From Henriciella sp. AS95 (GTDB lineage Bacteria; Pseudomonadota; Alphaproteobacteria; Caulobacterales; Hyphomonadaceae), in assembly GCF_038900055.1 (NCBI RefSeq), contig NZ_JBBMQM010000001.1, positions 868,001-932,000 on the forward strand: a DNA stretch of 64,000 nucleotides, in the 5' to 3' direction. The position numbers and the translations under genes were made by a program. This document shows positions 43,239-50,401 of this stretch, piece after piece. Position 1 is the first letter of the stretch. The number at the start of each line of letters is the position of its first letter. The notes beneath the pieces are model-generated. The model was not told where the DNA came from and ran no database searches. It saw only the letters and a program-made list of their open reading frames with translations.

Positions 43239-44265
43239 TCTTGCGGACGTTACCCGCCGCATTCTGACGTCAGCAGGTGTTGATGAGGCGCAAGCTGAGG
43301 CTGTCACGGACAATCTTGTCTGGTGCGACCTGGTTGGCAGGCGAAATCACGGGGTCGAGAGGCTTCCCGTCTTGCTGAAAAGAGTGGCGGCGGGCGGCAT
43401 CAAGTGCCCGGCATCACCCAAATTCAATTCGCTATCGCCATCGGTTGAGCGCCTCGCGGGCGACAATGCTTTTGGTCATTATGCCGGCAAACTCGCGATC
43501 GACCGCGCCTGTCGGCTCGCCAAGGAGCAGGGCGTCGGCGTTGTCGGCGTGAGCGGCAGCAATTTTTACGGCGCTGGCGCTTACTATTCTGAGCTTGCCG
43601 CACGTCAGGGCATGATCAGCCTGGTGCTTAGCAATTCGTTTCCGAAGGTTGCCGCGCCCGGCGGTCTGAAGGCGGTCCTTGGCACCAATCCGTTTACGTT
43701 CGGGGCGCCGCGGACCAATGGGCGGTCCGTCCTCGTTGATATGTCGACGGCCGCAGTTGCCGGGTCGACGGTTCGCGAGAAGGCGGCGAAAGGCGAAATG
43801 TTTGAACCGGGCATTGCAATAGACGCTGCAGGCGAACCCATCGTCGACCCGAACAAGGTGATGTCAGGAACGTTGCTGCCGGCGTCTGGTGGAAAGGGCT
43901 TCGGTCTGGCTCTGATGGTCGAGATTCTGGGGGCTGTGCTGACGGGGGCCGGCATCTCGAAGCAGGTCGGCTCGATGTACAAGAATGTCGATGCGGGCGG
44001 TGATAACGGACAGTTTTTCATCGTGCTCGACGTCTCATTCTGGATGTCCCCAGAAGCGTTTGGTGAGCGCATGGAATTTCTCGCCGACGCGGTGGCTGGC
44101 GGCGATGAAGGTGGCCAAGCGAGACTGCCGGGTGAGGCGCGCTGGCAGTATTATGATGACAGTGTCGCAAACGGGATCCGACTTGAACCGGACACGCTGA
44201 AAGCGCTTGAAGCGATCGCGCAAGAACAGGGCGTTTCGCTGCCGTGGGCGCGCTGTGGGGGCTGA
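43219..44265 (+). CDS. Ldh_2 family NAD(P)H-dependent malate/L-lactate/sulfolactate dehydrogenase
   Basis: A 348-residue protein from the ATG at 43219 (MRIQSDDLADVTRRILTSAG), inside the end of the previous gene. The catalytic histidine is in GRRNHGVERLP; ACRLAKEQGVGVVGVSGSNF, GTNPFTFGAP and GKGFGLALMVEILGAVLTGA follow the Ldh_2/YlbC-type order. These enzymes interconvert 2-oxo and 2-hydroxy acids (malate, ureidoglycolate, sulfolactate, or cyclic imines). It may supply a 2-hydroxy acid to the ATP-grasp ligases. A longer frame from 43105 lies within the ligase gene and lacks family character. Confidence 0.88.
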   Translation: MRIQSDDLADVTRRILTSAGVDEAQAEAVTDNLVWCDLVGRRNHGVERLPVLLKRVAAGGIKCPASPKFNSLSPSVERLAGDNAFGHYAGKLAIDRACRLAKEQGVGVVGVSGSNFYGAGAYYSELAARQGMISLVLSNSFPKVAAPGGLKAVLGTNPFTFGAPRTNGRSVLVDMSTAAVAGSTVREKAAKGEMFEPGIAIDAAGEPIVDPNKVMSGTLLPASGGKGFGLALMVEILGAVLTGAGISKQVGSMYKNVDAGGDNGQFFIVLDVSFWMSPEAFGERMEFLADAVAGGDEGGQARLPGEARWQYYDDSVANGIRLEPDTLKALEAIAQEQGVSLPWARCGG

Positions 44266-44321
44266 ATGAAACGGACTTGCGCAATTGACTGCTTGTGCCG
44301 CCGTGACGTCCGGTGGCTCAC

Positions 44322-45923
44322 ATGCCGTTGAAAATTGCTCTTCTATGCAATGGCTCAGAAACGCTTGAGCCCTGGATGCGTCGATTGGCTGAAGGCATCT
44401 GCAGGGATCCAGGTCTTGAACTGTGTGGGCTGATTGTCTCCTCCTCGGACGCTTCAGAACCCGTTCCTGAAAATGCAATTTTCCGGCTCTGGTGGAAATT
44501 AGAGCGCCGGTTTGCCGCAAAGCCGATGGCGGCAGAATGCGGCCTGTTCGAGACGTACCTGGAGAGCGTCACCAAGACCGACGTTTCGGATAAGGCGAGT
44601 GTCCTTGGCCTAGGGGCGGATGTCGTCATTGATTTGAGCGTCGACAAACGTCTCGATCATCTGGCCGGCGAGTTCCGGTATGGAATCTGGGCACCGAGTG
44701 TCATCAGGGACGGCGTTGGTAATTCGGCGATGCACGCCATCGTGAAAGCCTCGCCTGTCACTGACATCCATCTTGTTCATGTCTCCGGTACGAACCAGCC
44801 ACGTTCTGTCATCGCGTCGGCCGCGCTGAACACGAAGTTCGTCGTTTCCCGCAACCATCTTTTCATGTGCGAGAAAACGGTGACGCTTATCTTGCGCGAA
44901 CTGAAACGTGCATCGCTCAATGCGCTCGATATGGAAACGCTGAAGCCCGCGCCGGATGCGGTCAAATCCACGGGTATCGCCGACCTGGCGCTTTATTCGG
45001 TGAAGCTCATCGCTGGCCTGGCCGCCCGCGTCATTGAGAAGATAGCCACAAAGGCAGGGCTCCGTCCGGGCATGTTCTTTTTGAAGACGATGGACAGCGA
45101 CATATCAGGGGCCGATCCCTCGATCATGCAGCCGCACACCGCGCCATCAAATGAATATTATGCCGACCCGTTTCTCTGGGAAAAGGATGGGGAGACCTTC
45201 TGCTTCTTTGAGGTGTTCGACTACGCGACCCAGAAGGGGCATATCAGCGCCGGCCGGTTGGGTGACAATGGTCTGGAGGATGTCGCTCCTGTTCTGAAAA
45301 CAGACTATCACCTCTCATTCCCGTTCCTTTTTGAATATCAAGACGAGCTCTTCATGATGCCGGAGACGTGCGGGGCCAAAAGGATCGAAACCTGGCGCTG
45401 TGTGGAGTTTCCGCACAAATGGGTTCGCGAAGCGACCATCCTTGACGATGTCATCGCCGCTGACTCGAGCCTGGTGCAGATCGGGGAGGACTGGTGGCTC
45501 TTCACCAATATCTCAACTGACCCGTTCGGTGAGATGAATTCGGAACTCCACCTGTACAAGGCCGACAGTCCAGCCATGACGAAGCTGACGCCTCATGCGC
45601 TCAATCCCGTCGTGTTCGACACGCGCACAGCCCGAAATGGTGGGCGCATCCTGGAGCAGGATGGTGCCTATTTTCGTATGTCGCAGGATAACTCTCACGG
45701 CCGATATGGTTATGGTCTGAACGTGATGAAGATCGACCATATTTCCCTGAACGACTATCGCGAGACAATGGTTCGCAAGATAGAACCTGACTTTGAACCG
45801 GGCGTTATCGGGTGCCACCATATGGACGCGCGGGGGGACAAGGTGGTAATTGACGTTAGGCGCAGGGTAGGTGGTTACGGCGCGCGTTCGCGCGCTGAGC
45901 GCTCCGGGGGAGTTGGTGGTTAA
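44322..45923 (+). CDS. Formyltransferase-like plus five-bladed propeller protein (GIPC-transferase-like)
   Basis: A 533-residue two-domain protein. Residues 1-200 (KIALLCNGSETLEPWMRRLA, later IWAPSVIRDG and HLVHVSGTNQPRSVIASA) resemble a formyltransferase-fold domain. Residues about 280-520 form a GH43-like propeller that opens NEYYADPFLWEKDGETFCFF and EVFDYATQKGHISAG. The same pair of domains is found in bacterial proteins annotated as glucosamine inositolphosphorylceramide transferase-like, probably acting on sugars at the membrane. An alternative start is the GTG at 44313. It ends in a basic/glycine tail whose codons overlap the next gene by 8 bases. Confidence 0.7.
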   Translation: MPLKIALLCNGSETLEPWMRRLAEGICRDPGLELCGLIVSSSDASEPVPENAIFRLWWKLERRFAAKPMAAECGLFETYLESVTKTDVSDKASVLGLGADVVIDLSVDKRLDHLAGEFRYGIWAPSVIRDGVGNSAMHAIVKASPVTDIHLVHVSGTNQPRSVIASAALNTKFVVSRNHLFMCEKTVTLILRELKRASLNALDMETLKPAPDAVKSTGIADLALYSVKLIAGLAARVIEKIATKAGLRPGMFFLKTMDSDISGADPSIMQPHTAPSNEYYADPFLWEKDGETFCFFEVFDYATQKGHISAGRLGDNGLEDVAPVLKTDYHLSFPFLFEYQDELFMMPETCGAKRIETWRCVEFPHKWVREATILDDVIAADSSLVQIGEDWWLFTNISTDPFGEMNSELHLYKADSPAMTKLTPHALNPVVFDTRTARNGGRILEQDGAYFRMSQDNSHGRYGYGLNVMKIDHISLNDYRETMVRKIEPDFEPGVIGCHHMDARGDKVVIDVRRRVGGYGARSRAERSGGVGG

Positions 45924-47202
45924 TATCGATCGCATCGTCGTCATTCATGACTACAGCGAGGCCGAAGGCGGCGCTGGGACGCTTGCTATGGAGGCGATAC
46001 GACAATACCGGAGCCGTGGTTATCCGGTGACGCTCATAACCGGCGAATTGTCCAATGCTCCGCTCGACGCGCTTGGTGTGTCCGTCGTTGGTCTGGGATC
46101 GAAGAGCCTTCTTGCGCGATCAAAGCTTGAAGCGCTGAGGAACGGGATACACAATTCCGCAACGATACGGCGCGTGCGGGCCTGGATCGATGAGAACGAT
46201 ACGCCGGGCACGGTCTATCACCTGAATAATTGGGCGCAGATCCTGTCCCCGACGATCTACAAGGCGCTTCGTCCCGTCGCGGACCGGACGCTGGTGACGT
46301 GTCACGACTTCTTCAATGTGTGCCCGAACGGGTCTTTCCTGCATTTTGATACGTCGACGACGTGCCATTTAAAACCACTCTCGGCCAAATGCTTCTTCTC
46401 ACAATGTGACCGTCGGAGCGCTCTGCACAAATACTGGCGCTTTGCCCGGCATGTTCACCTGAACCAACTCGCTGATTTCGATAATAATCCGAGCACATTT
46501 GCGTTCATTCACAAGCAGATGCGCGACAAGTTTGTGAGATCGGGCTTCGAAGCACCCAACACGGCCATCATTCCAAACCCGGTCAGTGCCTGGACCAGTG
46601 ATCGCATTCGCGCTGAGGAGAATTCCGGTTTTCTGTTCGTCGGCCGCGTCGGACGAGACAAGGGGGCGGACATCGCGCTGAGAGCGGCCCGGGACGCGGG
46701 GGAGAAAATTACAATCATTGGCGCGGGCGAGCTTACGAAAGACGCAGCGGCGTTTCCGAACGCGACGTTCACGGGCTGGCTCGGGCCAGAAGAAATAGCG
46801 GACCATGCGCGCAAGGCGCGTGCGCTCATCGTGCCGAGCCGAGTAACCGAGCCATTCGGGCTCGTTATTCTGGAGGCGGCCGTGAGCGGTCTGCCGGTCA
46901 TTGTCTCTGACTCGGCATACCTTTCGCGAGACGTCGATGAATTGGGTTTTGGCAAACGCGTCAGTGTTTTGGATGAAGCTGCTCTCGTTGACGTGCTAAA
47001 GACGTTTGCGCGCGAAGATGATGTCATCCGTGCAATGAGCAAGCGCGCCACTGAGGTTGCTCGCTCGCTTTGCCACACGCCCGAGAGCTGGGCCGACGCT
47101 CATATTTCTGTTTTCTCGGGGAAGCTTGCAGCCGCGTCTGCAAGGCAAGAGGCAATCGCCTCCAAGATCGGGCAGGTGGCAACGGCTGATCCTTGCTCGT
47201 AA
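45916..47202 (+). CDS. Glycosyltransferase, GT4 family, paralogue 2
   Basis: A 428-residue GT-B enzyme. VNIDRIVVIHDYSEAEGGAG matches the start of the paralogue at 33949, and VTCHDFFNVCPNGSFLHF, FFSQCDRRSALHKYWRFA, NSGFLFVGRVGRDKGADIAL and ARALIVPSRVTEPFGLVILE follow in the same order. A GTG at 45916, just after GGGGGAG, gives an 8-base overlap with the previous gene and aligns with the paralogue; an upstream GTG at 45871 is possible. It is the last gene of the EPS locus on this strand. Confidence 0.87.
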   Translation: MVNIDRIVVIHDYSEAEGGAGTLAMEAIRQYRSRGYPVTLITGELSNAPLDALGVSVVGLGSKSLLARSKLEALRNGIHNSATIRRVRAWIDENDTPGTVYHLNNWAQILSPTIYKALRPVADRTLVTCHDFFNVCPNGSFLHFDTSTTCHLKPLSAKCFFSQCDRRSALHKYWRFARHVHLNQLADFDNNPSTFAFIHKQMRDKFVRSGFEAPNTAIIPNPVSAWTSDRIRAEENSGFLFVGRVGRDKGADIALRAARDAGEKITIIGAGELTKDAAAFPNATFTGWLGPEEIADHARKARALIVPSRVTEPFGLVILEAAVSGLPVIVSDSAYLSRDVDELGFGKRVSVLDEAALVDVLKTFAREDDVIRAMSKRATEVARSLCHTPESWADAHISVFSGKLAAASARQEAIASKIGQVATADPCS

Positions 47203-47529
47203 TCCGCCCCGCACCAAGGATTTCAGCGACTGAATTGCCGTCGCGAAACCGCTGAGGCGTTCCCTCCGCATTCGAAATCGAGCCGCAGCAGCAAATTTGC
47301 AACATCTGCCCAATGCCGGGAAAACCAAGTTGAATCAGGACGAATTGTGTTTCGACCGTTCGGATTTCTCCAATTCCTGAGGTGTCGGAAATCCAGAGCA
47401 CGCCTCGGTCACAAAACCATGAAGTTTCTGTAGTCAAACTGTCACTCGTTAAGGATACCGGTCCGCTCCGAGCAAGGTGCTGAATTTGTCTTGCGCAACT
47501 TTGAAGCTCGGAAACTGATGGGGTTCCTC
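47203..47529. other. Intergenic region between EPS locus and repeat lipoprotein
   Basis: A 327-base gap between the last EPS glycosyltransferase and the repeat lipoprotein. I see no convincing terminator, promoter, small gene or RNA. A GG-N10-GC pair at 47460-47473 lacks TTGC and is not counted as a sigma-54 site. Confidence 0.4.
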
Positions 47530-50298
47530 ATGAAATTGAAAACTGCTGGAAGCGCTTTTGCGCTACTGCTCGCTGCGGCTGCCTGTACGCAAGGTTCTGA
47601 TATTTCGTCGCCGGGCGCGAGCAATCCGGGGACGGGATCCGGTGGCGGCGACAACGGCGGAAACGGCGGTGACGGCGGCACGGCGTCATGTCCAAGCGGC
47701 TTCACTGAAGGATCCGGCGTAGGCGGCCTCACCACTTGCGACATTTCCGGAACTGTCCTCGCTGATTTGACCGTGCCGAATGTTGATGGCGTTGCCTATC
47801 GGCTGAGCGGCCGCGTCGACATTGGTGACGATGTTGGCGCCGACGGCAGCGCTGGTGGAACGGCAGCAACCCTGAGAATTGAACCGGGCGTCACTCTTTT
47901 TGGTGAATCTGGCGATGACTACCTCGTCGTGAATCGCGGGTCCTCAATCGACGCGGCTGGCAGTGCATCCGCTCCGATTATCTTTACGTCAGCGGCTGAT
48001 CTTGAGCGTCAGGCCGATAGCAACCCAGCGAACGACGATGGCGGTGATAATATTGGTGAGTGGGGCGGTCTGGTCCTGCTCGGCCAGGCGCCGATCAATA
48101 ACTGCTTCACGCCCGGGTCGACGCCGGGCACCGCTGACTGCGACAATGTCATCGAAGGCGTTGAGCCAGCAGCCTTTTACGGCGGCGCAGACGGCAATGA
48201 CAGCTCGGGTACACTCAACTTCGTGCAGGTCCGCTTCGCAGGTAACGAGCTTTCGACCGGTAACGAGCTGAACGGTATTACTTTCGGCGGTATCGGCGCG
48301 GGCACCACGGTTGAGAACATCCAGGTTCACAACAATGCCGATGACGGCGTCGAATTCTTCGGCGGCACAGTCAACATTCGTTATCTGGTCCTGACCGGGA
48401 ATGATGACGACTCCATCGACACCGATAACGGCTTCCAGGGCAACATTCAGTACGCGGTTGTTGTTCAACGGGCCGATGGCGGCGACAACATTGTCGAGGC
48501 GTCTTCGGCAGGCGGCGACGTTGATCCAAAATCGAACGCAACGCTGTCGAACTTCACCTTCGTCGGTAATCGCTCGAATGCCTTCCGGCTGAATACGAAC
48601 ACGATCGGCCGTTATGTGAACGGCGTGGTCGATTACGGCCAGGAATGTTTCCGCTGGCAGTCTTCAGCCGGTAACGGCGTGGTTGGGTATGACGGTGTCG
48701 CCCTCGATCCGAGCTTCGACTCTGTCCTGTTCGATTGTAATGGTGGCCTCGCCCTGGCCAGCGACGATACCACCTCCCCGGCGGAAGCGGTCGCTGCTGG
48801 GTCGAACAATGTGAACGGCCCAAGCTCCCTCTCGTCCGGCTTCTTCCCGGGGCCTGAAGAAGGTGACATTACGCCATTCGACGCCTCGACGCTCGACACA
48901 TTCTTTGAGCCGACCTCCTATGTTGGTGCGTTCAGCCCGACTGAAAGCGAAGATCAAAACTGGGCGACCGGCTGGACGTTCGCACTTTTCGCCGACCCGG
49001 AATGCCCGGTTGGTACCACCGACTCCGGCGTTGATCTCAACAGTTCGAATGTTTGCCAGCTGACCGGTACGATCACGGACGACCTGCGTCTGACACGGGG
49101 CAATGTTTACGAGCTGGTTGGCCGCGTTGACGTTGGTGTGGATACCGGCGCTGACGGTAGCGATGCTGCCGGTGACGCTGCGACGCTGACGATTGAAGCC
49201 GGCGTGACTGTCTTCGGCGACGAAGGTGACGACTACCTCGTTGTGAACCGTGGCTCGCAGATCTTCTCGAACGGGACGTCAGCCGACCCGGTCGTGTTCA
49301 CCTCCGAAGACGATCTCACCAATTCGCAGGTCGACGCGACCAATTCGATCGGTGAGTGGGGCGGGCTCGTCATTCTTGGCCAGGCCCCGGTCAATAATTG
49401 CTTCACACCAGGGTCGACCCCAGGCACGGCCGACTGTGACAATGTCATCGAAGGCGTTGAGCCAGCCGCATTCTATGGCGGTGCTGATGCGACCGACAAT
49501 TCCGGTTCCCTTTCCTACACGCTGGTGAAATTTGCGGGTAATGAATTGTCGACCGGCAATGAACTGAATGGCATCACCTTCGGCGGGGTCGGCAATGGAA
49601 CGTCCGTCGAGAACATTCAGGTTCACAACAATGCCGATGACGGCGTCGAATTCTTCGGCGGCACAGTCAACATCCGGTATCTGGTCCTGACCGGGAATGA
49701 TGACGACTCCATCGACACCGATAACGGCTTCCAGGGCAACATTCAGTATGCCATCGTCGTTCAGCGGACCGACGGCGGCGACAACATCGTTGAGGCATCT
49801 TCGGCAGGCGGCGACGTCGATCCAAAGTCGAACGCAACCCTGTCGAACTTCACCTTCGTGGGTAACCGTTCGAATGCCTTCCGGCTGAACACGAACACGA
49901 TCGGCCGTTATGTGAACGGTGTGGTCGATTACGGCCAGGAATGCTTCCGCTGGCAGTCTTCAGCCGGTAACGGCGTGGTCGGTTATGACGGTGTCGCCCT
50001 CGATCCGAGTTTCGACTCTGTCCTGTTCGATTGTGATGGCGGATTGGCCCTGGCCAGCGACGATGCCACCTCGCCGAGCGAAGCGGTCGCGGCTGGTTCG
50101 AACAACACGACAGCAGTGGGCAGCACATTGACCTCGACGTTCGTGAACGGAACGGCAGAAGCCGACGTCACGCCGTTTGATGCATCGACCCTGGACAGCT
50201 TCTTCGAAGCGACGAGCTATATCGGCGCCGTCGAGAATGCCCAGGACACATGGTGGCAGGGCTGGAGCTGCGGTCTCGAAACCTCTGATCCTTGCTGA
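47530..50298 (+). CDS. Lipoprotein with two tandem near-identical halves (unknown function)
   Basis: A 922-residue protein from the ATG at 47530 with a lipoprotein signal (KTAGSAFALLLAAAAC), then a short Gly-rich linker. Two copies of a roughly 430-residue unit follow; the second lies 1,296 bases (432 codons) after the first. Shared blocks include GDDYLVVNRGS, IGEWGGLVLLGQAP, NNCFTPGSTPGTADCDNVIE, DDGVEFFGGTVNIRYLVLTG and NTIGRYVNGVVDYGQECFRW. The many N/D/G-rich short strands suggest a right-handed beta-helix. Starts at 47518 and 47491 are also open. A TonB receptor gene follows, so it may bind a nutrient at the cell surface. Confidence 0.8.
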   Translation: MKLKTAGSAFALLLAAAACTQGSDISSPGASNPGTGSGGGDNGGNGGDGGTASCPSGFTEGSGVGGLTTCDISGTVLADLTVPNVDGVAYRLSGRVDIGDDVGADGSAGGTAATLRIEPGVTLFGESGDDYLVVNRGSSIDAAGSASAPIIFTSAADLERQADSNPANDDGGDNIGEWGGLVLLGQAPINNCFTPGSTPGTADCDNVIEGVEPAAFYGGADGNDSSGTLNFVQVRFAGNELSTGNELNGITFGGIGAGTTVENIQVHNNADDGVEFFGGTVNIRYLVLTGNDDDSIDTDNGFQGNIQYAVVVQRADGGDNIVEASSAGGDVDPKSNATLSNFTFVGNRSNAFRLNTNTIGRYVNGVVDYGQECFRWQSSAGNGVVGYDGVALDPSFDSVLFDCNGGLALASDDTTSPAEAVAAGSNNVNGPSSLSSGFFPGPEEGDITPFDASTLDTFFEPTSYVGAFSPTESEDQNWATGWTFALFADPECPVGTTDSGVDLNSSNVCQLTGTITDDLRLTRGNVYELVGRVDVGVDTGADGSDAAGDAATLTIEAGVTVFGDEGDDYLVVNRGSQIFSNGTSADPVVFTSEDDLTNSQVDATNSIGEWGGLVILGQAPVNNCFTPGSTPGTADCDNVIEGVEPAAFYGGADATDNSGSLSYTLVKFAGNELSTGNELNGITFGGVGNGTSVENIQVHNNADDGVEFFGGTVNIRYLVLTGNDDDSIDTDNGFQGNIQYAIVVQRTDGGDNIVEASSAGGDVDPKSNATLSNFTFVGNRSNAFRLNTNTIGRYVNGVVDYGQECFRWQSSAGNGVVGYDGVALDPSFDSVLFDCDGGLALASDDATSPSEAVAAGSNNTTAVGSTLTSTFVNGTAEADVTPFDASTLDSFFEATSYIGAVENAQDTWWQGWSCGLETSDPC
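48327..48720 (+). repeat. Intragenic duplication, copy A (highly conserved core)
   Basis: This core of the first half of the lipoprotein gene is almost identical, base by base, to 49623-50016. It encodes the same residues apart from a few substitutions. Confidence 0.8.
49623..50016 (+). repeat. Intragenic duplication, copy B
   Basis: Partner of copy A at a constant offset of 1,296 bases. The flanking parts of the two halves are less similar, so identity is concentrated in this core. Confidence 0.8.
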
Positions 50299-50304
50299 AG
50301 AAAC

Positions 50305-50337
50305 GGCGCCAGACCGGCCAATTCCCGGTCTGGCGCC
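50305..50337 (+). terminator. Strong hairpin between lipoprotein and TonB receptor genes
   Basis: A perfect 13-bp stem GGCGCCAGACCGG/CCGGTCTGGCGCC with a 7-base loop. No T run follows, so it may attenuate or protect the message rather than end it, setting different levels of the two proteins. Confidence 0.6.
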
Positions 50338-50401
50338 ATTCATCTGATCCCAACAGCAACATCCAAGAAAACTCATGTCCTACCGGAAAGGACACATCGA
50401 A

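Noticed and set aside
47460..47473. GG-N10-GC pair before the repeat lipoprotein as a sigma-54 promoter
   Set aside because: The -12 element is GAGC rather than TTGC; GG-N10-GC alone is expected often by chance.
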